Shown one piece after another: positions 14,804 through 23,490 of a DNA stretch of 59,780 nucleotides. Origin of the DNA: Arthrobacter sulfonylureivorans (GTDB lineage Bacteria > Actinomycetota > Actinomycetes > Actinomycetales > Micrococcaceae); the NCBI GenBank assembly GCA_004000035.1, contig RJAE01000017.1, positions 1 to 59,780 on the forward strand, read 5' to 3'. The translations under genes and the position numbers were made by a program. The number at the start of each line of letters is the position of its first letter. The first letter of the stretch is position 1. The notes below the pieces were generated by a model, which was not told where the DNA came from, did not search any database, and worked only from the letters and a program-made list of their open reading frames with translations.

Positions 14804-16926
14804 CCGCCGCCGACTTCACCGCCTTGGCCGCCAAGTTCCCGGACGAGACCGTCACCCACTCCTATGTCCGGGACGTGGAGTTGCCCGGGGCCGGGACCTT
14901 GGCCCTGCTGACCCTGGACAACGATCTGGACCACCGCAAGCCCACCACGCTCGGGCCGAACACCCTGGTGGAACTGGGCACCGCGCTGGAGGGGCTCAAG
15001 GCCAGGGCCGCGGCCGGCGGGATCTCCGCCGTCGCCGTCACCGGCAAGCCCTACTACCTGGTGGCGGGCGCAGATCTGGGCAGCGTGGGAAAGCTCACCG
15101 ACCCCGAGGACGGGCGGGCCATGGCCCGGCTGGGCCATGACGCCTACGCCACGCTGGCATCGATGGGCGTGCCGACCTTCGCCTTCATCAACGGCGCGGC
15201 CATGGGCGGCGGGCTGGAGATAGCGCTGGCCGCCGACTACCGCACGGTCTCCGCCGGCGCCAACGGGATTGCGCTGCCGGAAGCCTTCCTGGGCCTGATC
15301 CCCGGCTGGGGCGGTGTCTACCGCCTGCCGCGGCTGATCGGCCCGGCCAACGCGGTCAAGGTGATGATCGAGAACCCGCTGAGCAACAACAAGATGCTCA
15401 ACGGCCCGGCCGCCCACCAGCTGGGCATCGCCGACGCGCTGTTCGAACCGGCGGACTTCCTGGAACAGTCGCTGGCCTGGGCCGCCCGGATCCTGACCGA
15501 CGACGACGCCCGCCGGCAGGTGGCCGGACGCCGCGCAGACAAATCAGCGGCCACCGAGGCCGACTGGGACCAGGCCATCGCCGCCGGGCGCAGGTTTGTG
15601 GAGGCCAAGACCGCCAACGCCGCGCCCGCACCGGCCAAGGTGCTGGACGTGATGCAAGCCGGCCGCGGAAAGAGCCAGCAGCAATCCGCCGACCAGGAGG
15701 TCGAAGCGCTGGCGGAGCTGATGCAGACACCGCATTTCCGGGACACCGTGTACGCGTTCCTGGAGCTGGTGCAGAAACGGTCCAAGCGGCCCGCCGGCGC
15801 GCCGGACCCGCAGCTGGCCCGCCCGGTTACCAAGGTGGGCGTGGTCGGCGCCGGCCTGATGGCCAGCCAGCTGGCCCTGCTGTTCGCCCGCCAGCTGAAG
15901 GTACCGGTGGTCATGACCGACATCGACCAGGCCCGGGTGGACAAGGGCGTGGGCTACGTCCATGCCGAAGTGGACAAACTGCTGGCCAAAAAGCGCATCT
16001 CCGCCGATGCGGCCAACCGCACCAAGGCCCTGGTCACCGGCTCGGCCGCCAAGGCAGCCTTCGCGGACGCCGACTTCGTGATCGAGGCGGTGTTCGAGGA
16101 ACTGTCAGTCAAGAAGCAGGTCTTCGCCGAAGTGGAGGCGGTGGTCTCCGAGAACTGCATCCTGGCCACCAACACCTCCTCGCTCTCCGTCACCGAGATG
16201 GCAGCGGACCTGCTGCACCCGGAACGAGTGGTCGGCTTCCACTTCTTCAACCCCGTCGCCGTCATGCCGCTGCTGGAAATCGTGCGCGCTCCAAAGACCA
16301 GCGACGAAGTCCTCTCCACCGCGTTCGTGCTGGGCAAGGCACTCAAGAAGACCACCGTGCTGGTCCAGGATGCCGCCGCCTTTGTGGTGAACCGCGTCCT
16401 GCTGCGGCTGATGGGCGAGGTGGCGAATGCGTTCGACGAAGGCACCCCCGCCGACGTGGCCGACAACGCGCTGAAGCCGATGGGCCTGCCGATGACGCCG
16501 TTCACCCTGCTGGCCATGGTCGGCATCCCGGTGGCCCAGCATGTCACCGAGTCCCTGCATGCCGCGTTCGGTGAGCGGTTCCGGGTCTCCGCCAACCAAC
16601 AGCGGCTCATCGACAACGGCATCACGTCCCTGTGGGTGGCGGACGATGCCGGCCGGCAGGTGATCCCCGAGGCCACGCTGGCGCTGCTGGACTTCGGCGA
16701 CTCCCCCAGCACCTCCGAGCAACTGCTCCGCCGCACCCAGGACGCACTGGCCGAGGAAATCGGGCTGATGCTGGACGAAGGCGTGGTCGCCGCGCCCCAG
16801 GACATAGACCTGTGCATGATCATGGGCGCCGGCTGGCCGCTGCATCTGGGCGGCATTACCCCCTACCTGGACCGGGTGGGAGCCTCCGAACGGGTCCTCG
16901 GCCGGAAGTTCCACCCTGCTGGGTAA
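14800..16926 (+). CDS. fadB: Fused enoyl-CoA hydratase / 3-hydroxyacyl-CoA dehydrogenase
   Basis: The multifunctional alpha subunit of beta-oxidation, 708 residues. Residues about 1-200 are a crotonase domain with oxyanion-hole segments VAGADLGSVG and NGAAMGGGLEIALAADYRTV and the catalytic region PEAFLGLIPGWGG (Glu). A helical linker follows. The HAD NAD-binding domain (about 340-520) has GVVGAGLMASQLALLFARQ with the catalytic GFHFFNPVAVMPLLEI (His). The HAD C-terminal domain runs to the end (AAFVVNRVLLRLMGEVANAF; GLPMTPFTLLAMVGIPV). AGGAGAGG precedes ATG 14800, inside the fadA end. The nucleotide loop GAGLMAS instead of GAGTMGxG is common in actinobacterial members. Confidence 0.93.
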   Translation: MTAADFTALAAKFPDETVTHSYVRDVELPGAGTLALLTLDNDLDHRKPTTLGPNTLVELGTALEGLKARAAAGGISAVAVTGKPYYLVAGADLGSVGKLTDPEDGRAMARLGHDAYATLASMGVPTFAFINGAAMGGGLEIALAADYRTVSAGANGIALPEAFLGLIPGWGGVYRLPRLIGPANAVKVMIENPLSNNKMLNGPAAHQLGIADALFEPADFLEQSLAWAARILTDDDARRQVAGRRADKSAATEADWDQAIAAGRRFVEAKTANAAPAPAKVLDVMQAGRGKSQQQSADQEVEALAELMQTPHFRDTVYAFLELVQKRSKRPAGAPDPQLARPVTKVGVVGAGLMASQLALLFARQLKVPVVMTDIDQARVDKGVGYVHAEVDKLLAKKRISADAANRTKALVTGSAAKAAFADADFVIEAVFEELSVKKQVFAEVEAVVSENCILATNTSSLSVTEMAADLLHPERVVGFHFFNPVAVMPLLEIVRAPKTSDEVLSTAFVLGKALKKTTVLVQDAAAFVVNRVLLRLMGEVANAFDEGTPADVADNALKPMGLPMTPFTLLAMVGIPVAQHVTESLHAAFGERFRVSANQQRLIDNGITSLWVADDAGRQVIPEATLALLDFGDSPSTSEQLLRRTQDALAEEIGLMLDEGVVAAPQDIDLCMIMGAGWPLHLGGITPYLDRVGASERVLGRKFHPAG

Positions 16927-16969
16927 GACAAACCGGTGATACGAGCCGGCGGGACGGGCCGCCGTGCGC

Positions 16970-17007
16970 CGCCGTCGTCGTTGTTCTGACAGAGGACGAC
17001 GACGGCG
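16970..17007. terminator. Bidirectional terminator between fadB and the MFS gene
   Basis: CGCCGTCGTCG at 16970-16980 pairs with CGACGACGGCG at 16997-17007, an 11-bp perfect stem with a 16-nt loop. It lies between two convergent genes and can serve both. Confidence 0.65.
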
Positions 17008-17071
17008 CGCAGCCGGGTGACGGTACGCCTCGCCGCCGGCGGATAGCCAGCGGCGACGTGTACCGTTTGGG

Positions 17072-18274
17072 TCAGGAGCGGGCCGGGCGCTGGATGGCCA
17101 TGGCGCATCCCATCGAGACCAGTACGGCGATGACTGCCAGCAGCAGCATGCCGCCGAAGCCGCCGCCGGAGGACTCGATCAGCATGCCGCTGACCACCGG
17201 CCCGATGGCGAAGCCTGACCCGATCATCAGGTTGGTCGAGTTCATCACGTGACTGCCGCCGATGTCAGACAGGGACGCGAGCAGGTACGGAAGGATGAAG
17301 GTCCACGCGAACTTGAAGACCAGGGCGGCGAGCGCGAACCGGATGAGTCCCGGAGCGCCGAACAGCAGCGCCACGCTGCCGCCCAGCCCCAAGTAACCGA
17401 TCAGCAGGAACCATTTGCGCTTCGGGCTGTCCCCCAGGAAGGTCGCCACCAGCGGCGCCGCTATGCCCGGAATCGTGGCAATGGCCAGCACCAGGCTGGA
17501 CGTCGAGAGATCGATGCCGGCGCCGCCCGAAATCTGCGCCATGAAGGACCACACACCGCTGAGGCCGATGTAGAAAGACAGCACGGCGGCCAGCCCGATC
17601 ACGAATTTCACCTTTGAGCCTGCACGTGCGGGACTCTTCTCCGCAGCCGCGATGTCCGCTGCGGCCGGGACATTCGCTTCCGCTGGGGCACGGCGCAGCA
17701 TGTCGCCGTCGATCATCCGCACCACGGGCAGGCAGCATGCCGTCAGGGCGGCCATCGTCCAGTAGATGGCGGAAACGTCTGCGTCGGCATACAAAACCGG
17801 GAACGCGAACAAAATGACCGCGCCCATCAGCAGTTGGAACATCACAAAGACGCCGAAACCCCGGCTGGGGTTGGCCGTCTTCCCGCTGAGGGTCAGGATG
17901 ATGACGGTAATGGATCCGGCCGCCAGCGACGTAATCACGCGGGCGACTACCAAGAGCGCGAAACTGTCCAGGAAGCCGGACGCAAGGTTGCCCGCAATGG
18001 CGATGGCGGCGCAAACGTAGGTGACGGTCCTCAGGTTCAGCCGGTTCAGCCACAGGTAGGCCGGCACCGTGGCGAGGCTGAAGGCGCCCAGCTCAAGCGA
18101 GAACAGCATGCCGAGCTCAGTGGGCATCAGGCCGAACTGCGCTATCAGCTTGCCCGCGATCACCGGGGCGATCAGCAGCACCATGTACAACACGGCGCTG
18201 AATACGGCGATGTAGGTGTAGATCCCGCGGTCGGTGCCAGCGGCAGGGCGCGCGGAAGTCAGGGTAACGGACAT
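17072..18274 (-). CDS. MFS transporter
   Basis: A 400-residue, 12-TM major facilitator protein starting MSVTLTSARPAAGTDRGIYT with AAAGGA upstream. Recognisable segments are FGLMPTELGMLFSLELGAFS (TM2 region), VARVITSLAAGSITVIILTL (TM4) and the central loop with a charged stretch (about 200-225). The second half includes FVIGLAAVLSFYIGLSGVWS and GGSHVMNSTNLMIGSGFAIG. No DHA motif C is evident, so it looks more like a metabolite importer or exporter than a drug pump. It follows an amidohydrolase on the same strand with a 99-bp gap containing a hairpin, suggesting the transporter supplies that enzyme's substrate. Confidence 0.85.
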   Translation of the reverse strand: MSVTLTSARPAAGTDRGIYTYIAVFSAVLYMVLLIAPVIAGKLIAQFGLMPTELGMLFSLELGAFSLATVPAYLWLNRLNLRTVTYVCAAIAIAGNLASGFLDSFALLVVARVITSLAAGSITVIILTLSGKTANPSRGFGVFVMFQLLMGAVILFAFPVLYADADVSAIYWTMAALTACCLPVVRMIDGDMLRRAPAEANVPAAADIAAAEKSPARAGSKVKFVIGLAAVLSFYIGLSGVWSFMAQISGGAGIDLSTSSLVLAIATIPGIAAPLVATFLGDSPKRKWFLLIGYLGLGGSVALLFGAPGLIRFALAALVFKFAWTFILPYLLASLSDIGGSHVMNSTNLMIGSGFAIGPVVSGMLIESSGGGFGGMLLLAVIAVLVSMGCAMAIQRPARS

Positions 18275-18302
18275 CAGTGTCCTTTCGGATTGATTGAAAG
18301 AG

Positions 18303-18341
18303 CTGGTGGCTCCGGCCGGCAGGCCAAGCCGAAGCCACCAG
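18303..18341 (-). promoter_or_regulatory. Hairpin between amidohydrolase and MFS genes
   Basis: CTGGTGGCT at 18303-18311 and AGCCACCAG at 18333-18341 form a 9-bp inverted repeat with a 21-nt loop containing further GC pairing. It sits between two same-strand genes and could be a partial terminator or mRNA-processing signal. Confidence 0.4.
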
Positions 18342-18373
18342 GGTGACTCGTGCGGTATAGCGGAACCCTGGGG

Positions 18374-20065
18374 TCAGGTGTTGGCCTCTTCCGCTTCCGT
18401 CGGAGCGGATTCAGGTGCAGCGGCGTCGTAGACCTTGCGTCCGGCAAACCAGGTCTGCCGTGCGCTGATGTAGCGCACTTCATCCACGGGTACGTCATGG
18501 GGGTTGTTCGACAGCACGATGAAATCGGCGGACTTCCCCGGCACCAGCGAGCCGGTGACATCATCAAGGCCCATCGCCTCGGCGCTGGCCGTGGTGTAGA
18601 TGCGGACGGCCTCATCCAAGGTGATGGCTTGCTCTTTCCACAGCGTCCCCGGAAATTGGCCGGTAGGGTCCTGCCGGGTCACCAGACCGTAAATCCCTTC
18701 CCACGCGTTCGGCGAGACGCTGACCGGCCAGTCCGACCCGCCGGCGATCCGGGCACCCGCGTCGAGCAGGCTTCTATTCGGCTGCATCTTCGACGCGCGC
18801 TCCGCGGGCAGCACCTCAGCGATCGCCTCTGAGATCACCCCGGGGAACCACAGCGATGGCGAGATGTCGGCGGTAACGTCCAGTTGCGCAAAGCGGCCGA
18901 TATCGTCCGGATGCACGAATTGTCCGTGGGCGATGTGGTATTTCGGCTCGGTGTAGCCCGCGGCCCGCACCTTTTCCACGGTGTCCAGGACCAGCCGGAC
19001 CGAGGCGTCGCCGGTGCAGTGGATTTTGGCCGATATTCCCCGGGCGGCCGTGCTCATCAGCCATTCCTCCAACTCCGCCGGATCCATCGTGGTCCCGCCG
19101 CAGTGGCACTCCGGAAAACCAGCCACCGGCAGATAAGGCTCGATGAAGGCTGCCGTGCCGGCGGGCGGAACGCCGTCGAGGAAGATCTTGATGAAATCGG
19201 GCCGGTGATGGCGCGAACGCGTCTCTTCACGGTGGGCAATGATTCCTTCGCCCAAGGGCTGGGTGCCGAAAATGAAATCGTTGGCTTGCATGGAGGACAC
19301 CACCCAGGCGTGCAACTCGCCGTCGTCATCAAGTTGTTTGAGGGCACGCATGAGCGGGAGGGACGCAGCTGCGTCTTGGAACCCCGTGACCCCGTAGGAA
19401 TGCAGGATCTCAATGCCGCGCGCAGCCGCCTGGGCCAACTGCCCTGTGCTCACCGGCTGCAGGCTGGCCAGTGTCTGCTCCACGATCACGCCACCGGCCT
19501 CGATCAATACCCCGGTGGCCGCCCCGGACCCATCGCGCAAAATCTGCCCGCCGGCGGGATCGGGCGTGGCCGCCCCGATGCCGGCCAGCTCCAGGGCCCG
19601 AGAATTTGCCCACCGGTTGTGCTTCGAGTCGTCCTTGAGCAGGGCAGGACGGCCTCCCGTTGCCGCATCCAGCCGTGCCAGCGCGTGCGCCGAGTTCATT
19701 TCGTTCATCAAGCCGGATCCCCAGCTACCACCGACAACCCACTCGTCCGGTTCGAGTCCGGCAGCGTAGGAGGCAATCGCTGCCAGGAAGCCGTCCAGGT
19801 CAAGCGTGGGAGGCGCGTCCAATTCAAACAGATCCATCTGACCGGCGATCATATGGTGGTTATGGACGTCCATCAGGCCCGGCATCACGAAGGCGCCGTC
19901 CAGATCGACGGTGAGGGTCTCCGGCCCGCGCAGTTCCTCGGCCCGCTCACCTATCGCCTGGATGAGCCCGCCCCGGACCGCCATGGCCGTGGTGCGGGGC
20001 GATTCCGGATCGAGGGTCTCGATCATGCCGTTGAACAGCACCACATCAGCAAACTCTTCGGGCAC
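18374..20065 (-). CDS. Amidohydrolase family protein (YtcJ-like, Amidohydro_3)
   Basis: A metal-dependent hydrolase of 563 residues, GTG start with AGGAG upstream. The N-terminal small beta domain (ADVVLFNGMIETLDPESPRT) is followed by the metal motif GLMDVHNHHM at about 65-75. A carboxylated-Lys region candidate is KIFLDGVPPAGTAA, then KIHCTGDASVRLVLDTV (His/Asp), YHIAHGQFVHPDDIGRFA (His) and the terminal metal Asp in AGGSDWPVS. The C-terminal beta segment (GSLVPGKSADFIVLSNNPHD) closes the composite site. YtcJ-type enzymes hydrolyse amides or exo-enol esters; the substrate is unknown. It is probably co-transcribed with the downstream MFS transporter. Confidence 0.88.
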   Translation of the reverse strand: MPEEFADVVLFNGMIETLDPESPRTTAMAVRGGLIQAIGERAEELRGPETLTVDLDGAFVMPGLMDVHNHHMIAGQMDLFELDAPPTLDLDGFLAAIASYAAGLEPDEWVVGGSWGSGLMNEMNSAHALARLDAATGGRPALLKDDSKHNRWANSRALELAGIGAATPDPAGGQILRDGSGAATGVLIEAGGVIVEQTLASLQPVSTGQLAQAAARGIEILHSYGVTGFQDAAASLPLMRALKQLDDDGELHAWVVSSMQANDFIFGTQPLGEGIIAHREETRSRHHRPDFIKIFLDGVPPAGTAAFIEPYLPVAGFPECHCGGTTMDPAELEEWLMSTAARGISAKIHCTGDASVRLVLDTVEKVRAAGYTEPKYHIAHGQFVHPDDIGRFAQLDVTADISPSLWFPGVISEAIAEVLPAERASKMQPNRSLLDAGARIAGGSDWPVSVSPNAWEGIYGLVTRQDPTGQFPGTLWKEQAITLDEAVRIYTTASAEAMGLDDVTGSLVPGKSADFIVLSNNPHDVPVDEVRYISARQTWFAGRKVYDAAAPESAPTEAEEANT

Positions 20066-20149
20066 GTACTGCTCCTCGTTGTTGAATCGTTTAGTTGGTC
20101 GAGCTTCAGAGTATGTGTGACCGGGGCCATTCGACTTGACTCTCAGAGC

Positions 20150-20290
20150 ATGACGTTTGATTTCTACGGCAGGAGAATTACGGGCCTGCGGCTTCCTCGA
20201 TCAATTGTCGTCGTCCTCTCGTTGACTTGGACGGTTCTACAGTTGCTCATCGCCGTCAGGAATCTGAGCTCGGGACATGTTTGGGAATGA
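20150..20290 (+). CDS. Small single-TM ORF (uncertain)
   Basis: A 46-codon frame, MTFDFYGRRITGLRLPRSIV then VVLSLTWTVLQLLIAVRN, giving a basic N-terminus, one membrane helix and a polar tail, an arrangement compatible with a real small membrane protein. No ribosome site is clear. The surrounding 20066-20492 gap shows little else apart from a tandem 11-bp duplication (ACCTATTCCGC) near 20298-20320. Confidence 0.3.
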   Translation: MTFDFYGRRITGLRLPRSIVVVLSLTWTVLQLLIAVRNLSSGHVWE

Positions 20291-20492
20291 GGCGATGACC
20301 TATTCCGCACCTATTCCGCACAGCAGTGATCCTAGGGTTGGCGATCATAGGGTTTCGCCGCCGCTCCCCGCTGCTCGTCGCGGCCGCGCCACCTGGCTGC
20401 CATGGGCGAGGGCTGCAAGCCATGAGCGGAGAGGACGGCTTCAACTGTCAGTAGATTCTTAATCGCTTCGCGAAAATGTGGAAAGCCTCCTC

Positions 20493-21596
20493 TTAGGAGA
20501 GCAGCTCGAGCTCCCAGTCCTTAACGTCGGCCACCGGCGCGAACAGTCGCGCGTCGATCTCGTCGAGGGGCAGGCCGTTGCGGACGCGGTCGGGCCAGTC
20601 CCTGTTGCCCAGGGCCGCCTTGCCCAGCGCGACGACGTCGGCCGCGCCGTCGGCCAGCATGGACACGGCCGTCTCCGGGTCGTCCAGGTGGCCGTTGGTG
20701 ATCACCGGTAGCCCGGAGTGCTGTTTGGCCAGGGCAGCCAGGGAGGGGCCCTTGTCGCCGAAGGCCGGGGCGTAGGCCTTGTACTCCGTCGTATGGATGA
20801 AGTCGATGCCCGTGGCGGCCAGGGTGGAGAAGATGACGGCTGCCTCCTCGGCGCCGCCGGCCCACCGGTGGTCGTGGTCGCTGACCTTCGACTGCGAGAT
20901 GCGGATGCCCACGGTCGTCTCCGGACCCACGGCTTCGCGCACGGCCCGGGCGATCTCCGCGGCGAAACGCACCCGGTTCTCGGGGGACCCGCCGTACTCG
21001 TCGGTGCGCAGATTGAGATAGTCGGTCAGGAACTGGTCTAGCAGGTAGCCGTTGGCACCGTGGATTTCAACGCCGTCGAACCCGGCCTCCGTTGCGCGCA
21101 GCGCGGCGGCCACGAAGCCCTGCCGGACCTCCTCCATCTGCTCCCGGGTGATCTCCGCGGGCACCCGGTAGGGGCCCTCACCGCGGTAGAAGCCCAACTG
21201 CTCACCCTTGGGGGCGACCGCCGAGGGGCCGATCGTGGAATCCACGAAGCGGCTGCCCTGGGCCTGGGAGCCGGCGTGCATGAGCTGTGCGAAGATCGTG
21301 GACCCGGCCGCGTGGACAGCGTCTACGACCGTCGCCCACGACCGAGCCTGCGCGGCGGTGGCCAGACCGGGCTGGTACAGATAGCCCTGGCTGTACGCGG
21401 TGTCAGGGTAGATCCCCTCGGTGATCAGCAGCCCGAATCCGCCTCGCGCGAAGGCCTCGTAGTAGGAGACCATCTTCTCCGTCACCAGCCCGTCCTCGGC
21501 GGCGCTGATGCGGGTCATGGGGGCCAGCGCAACACGGTTCGGCAGCGGCGTGGAACCGATCTGCAGGGGTGACCAGAGCGGGGTGAGGTTAGTCAT
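20493..21596 (-). CDS. Alkene reductase, old yellow enzyme family
   Basis: A 367-residue FMN-dependent oxidoreductase with the OYE TIM barrel. Motifs: PLQIGSTPLPNRVALAPMTR (FMN phosphate and Thr region, about 10-29), FAQLMHAGSQAQ (substrate pocket), FDGVEIHGANGYLLDQFLTD (about 176-195), NLRTDEYGGSPENRVRFA, and the C-terminal phosphate site VVALGKAALGNRDWPDR. The HGAN motif is the residue pair that binds the carbonyl oxygen. Such enzymes reduce activated C=C bonds with NAD(P)H, often in detoxification. It is monocistronic, with no regulator beside it. Confidence 0.92.
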   Translation of the reverse strand: MTNLTPLWSPLQIGSTPLPNRVALAPMTRISAAEDGLVTEKMVSYYEAFARGGFGLLITEGIYPDTAYSQGYLYQPGLATAAQARSWATVVDAVHAAGSTIFAQLMHAGSQAQGSRFVDSTIGPSAVAPKGEQLGFYRGEGPYRVPAEITREQMEEVRQGFVAAALRATEAGFDGVEIHGANGYLLDQFLTDYLNLRTDEYGGSPENRVRFAAEIARAVREAVGPETTVGIRISQSKVSDHDHRWAGGAEEAAVIFSTLAATGIDFIHTTEYKAYAPAFGDKGPSLAALAKQHSGLPVITNGHLDDPETAVSMLADGAADVVALGKAALGNRDWPDRVRNGLPLDEIDARLFAPVADVKDWELELLS

Positions 21597-22042
21597 GATG
21601 ATCTCCTTGCATTTTTCCAGGGTCGGGGTCCACCTGTAGTGACAGGTTTACACCGACTCGAATGAGCCGGCAAAAGTCAGTAAATCTGCGCCCTGTTCCT
21701 GCACTGGGCCTGCTCATGGTTGCCGGAGACTGAAGCAGTACCTCGGCCTTAGCTTCCCATGGCGAATAGGCGATGCCCCCGTACTTGTCCCCTCAGCCGG
21801 TCCCTCCAAGCAAGGGGCGATGACGCCGCTGCCCCATCCTTCAGCGTGCTGGCGTTCCATACCGGTCGGATTCCGGACCGGCAATGAACTTTCCTGCCGC
21901 CGTGGGCGTCTTTATGTACGACGGCGGGGTACGCCCGGATCGGGACGCCACAACAGTCTCCCCTTGCCACTGGCGAAATCCGGTCCACGGACCATCCCGC
22001 CGTCATCAGCATCCCGCAAGCTTCGTTTGGGAAGGTCAGCCC
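21597..22042. other. Intergenic region between OYE and Rieske genes
   Basis: About 450 bp between divergently oriented genes. It should contain both promoters. The frames that cross it are arginine/proline-rich shadows. An imperfect CCGGTC...GACCGG repeat sits near 21862-21880. No gene is supported. Confidence 0.4.
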
Positions 22043-22510
22043 ATGAGTCTCGATGCCGGTCCAACCAGACGCTCGCTGCTGGGTGTTTCCGCGGCGGCCT
22101 GCTCTGCCTGTGTCCTGGCAGCCTGTGCCCCATCGACAGGCGGCAGCGGCCAATCATCGGCGGGCGGCAGCAGCCCGTCGGCAGGGTCTCCGGCGCCGGT
22201 GGCTTCCGGTGGCACGCCGGTCCAGGTCCTGAAGCTCGCAGATATCGCCGTCGGGGACAGCGCGAGCGGCGAGGCCAACGGTCAAAAGGTTCTGGTCTAC
22301 CGGCCGGCTGAGAAAACCGTGGAGGCCTACAGCGCCATTTGCACGCACCAGGGCTGCACGGTGGCGCCGGCGGGCGCCGAATTCCATTGCCCCTGCCATG
22401 GCTCTGTTTACAGTGCCCAGGATGGCACGGTGCTGGATGGACCAGCGCCGAAACCGCTACCACGCTTTGCCGCCGCCATCGAGGGCGATTGGATCACCGT
22501 CACCGTGTGA
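22043..22510 (+). CDS. Tat-exported Rieske [2Fe-2S] lipoprotein (copy 1)
   Basis: The 155-residue protein starts at ATG 22043 with GGAAGG upstream. The N-terminus is a combined Tat and lipoprotein signal: TRRSLLGVSAAACS, then a hydrophobic run to the lipobox VLAAC near residue 30. A Ser/Gly-rich linker (about 32-58) leads to the Rieske fold, with cluster motifs CTHQGC (box 1) and CPCHGS (box 2). It ends DWITVTV. It should sit on the outer face of the membrane as an electron-transfer protein or as a detached Rieske subunit. No cytochrome or oxygenase partner is adjacent. It is followed 72 bp later by a close paralogue. Confidence 0.9.
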   Translation: MSLDAGPTRRSLLGVSAAACSACVLAACAPSTGGSGQSSAGGSSPSAGSPAPVASGGTPVQVLKLADIAVGDSASGEANGQKVLVYRPAEKTVEAYSAICTHQGCTVAPAGAEFHCPCHGSVYSAQDGTVLDGPAPKPLPRFAAAIEGDWITVTV

Positions 22511-22582
22511 ATGGTGCGCTGTTCCGCCGGTTCCTGCGGTTCGGTTAGAAAGATCCAAGGAACGTCAGGAACAATAACGGAC

Positions 22583-23023
22583 ATGACTTCCTCCCTGCCT
22601 TCACGCCGAGCCATACTGACCGCCACTACTGCCGCCGGTTCCGTGGGCGCGCTGACAGCCTGCTCTCCTTTTCAGGACTTCACCGGCGCGCAGGGCGCTT
22701 CCGCGTCGCCCGTCGCGACCGATGGGACGCCGGTCCGCGTCGGTAAGCTCAGCGACGTGCCGGTCGGCGGAAGCGCCAGCGGTGAAGCCGAGGGGCAGAA
22801 GGTACTTGTCTATCGTCCCGATGAGACAACGGTGCTTGCCTACAGTGCGGTGTGCACCCACCAAGGTTGCGCCGTGAACGCCACCGAGAGCGAATTCGCT
22901 TGTCCGTGCCACAACTCCACCTTCGCGCTCGACGACGGCACGGTGACGGGCGGTCCGGCACCGGCTCCGCTCCCCCGTTATGCTGCTGCCATCGACGGCG
23001 AGTGGATCACCGTCACGCTCTGA
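22583..23023 (+). CDS. Tat-exported Rieske [2Fe-2S] lipoprotein (copy 2)
   Basis: The 146-residue product starts MTSSLPSRRAILTATTAAGS, a Tat signal ending in the lipobox ALTAC near residue 27. A short linker precedes the Rieske domain with CTHQGC and CPCHNS, ending EWITVTL. By hand alignment about two thirds of the roughly 99 domain residues match copy 1, including the exact segment GQKVLVYRP. This points to a tandem duplication after which signal and linker diverged. Box 2 differs (HNS versus HGS), which may change redox potential. The pair is probably one transcript. Confidence 0.9.
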   Translation: MTSSLPSRRAILTATTAAGSVGALTACSPFQDFTGAQGASASPVATDGTPVRVGKLSDVPVGGSASGEAEGQKVLVYRPDETTVLAYSAVCTHQGCAVNATESEFACPCHNSTFALDDGTVTGGPAPAPLPRYAAAIDGEWITVTL

Positions 23024-23490
23024 TTCAGGTCTCTGGCTACCCTCATTCTTCCGGTTTCGGCTGCGGGATCGCGGCGTAAAATAGTGCCTGCATCACGCGA
23101 TCCGGCCCCATTCGAGGGAGCAGGGCATGTTCTTACGGGCCCGCACGCAAAGGGCAGCAAGAAGCAGCGCCGCGGGTCGCGCCGCACGGTTCAGTCCCGG
23201 GAAATTTCCGGCATTCCGGCTCATCGGTTCCGGCATTCTCCGCGTCCTCCGGCTTGCCCTGAGAATTGCCGGACTAAGAGAGAACAGCGAGATCCTCCTG
23301 GCCGCGGGAAACACCAAGGTCACTGGTCCCGCGTCCCATCAAGCTCAGGGATGGCGGGCTGCGCAGGACGGGACCGTCGCCGGTCAAGCTCGCGGCACAG
23401 CACCGGCATCAGGACCAAAGCAGTTCCAGAAAGCTGACGAGGGGCCGCGGGTCCGGCAGCGGCCGGCTATTTTCGTGGGTGGGCCGACCG
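23024..23490. other. Intergenic stretch with no supported gene
   Basis: About 470 bp between convergent genes. The plus-strand frame from 23127 (MFLRARTQRAARSSAAGRAA) is Arg/Ala-rich, has GAGGGAGCAGGGC upstream and overlaps the end of the next gene, so I do not accept it, although its first 50 codons could encode a small basic peptide. No clear terminator is seen. Confidence 0.35.

Noticed and set aside
20277-20462. Short plus-strand ORF after the small TM ORF
   Set aside because: Composition is Arg/Pro-rich, with no ribosome site and no family resemblance.
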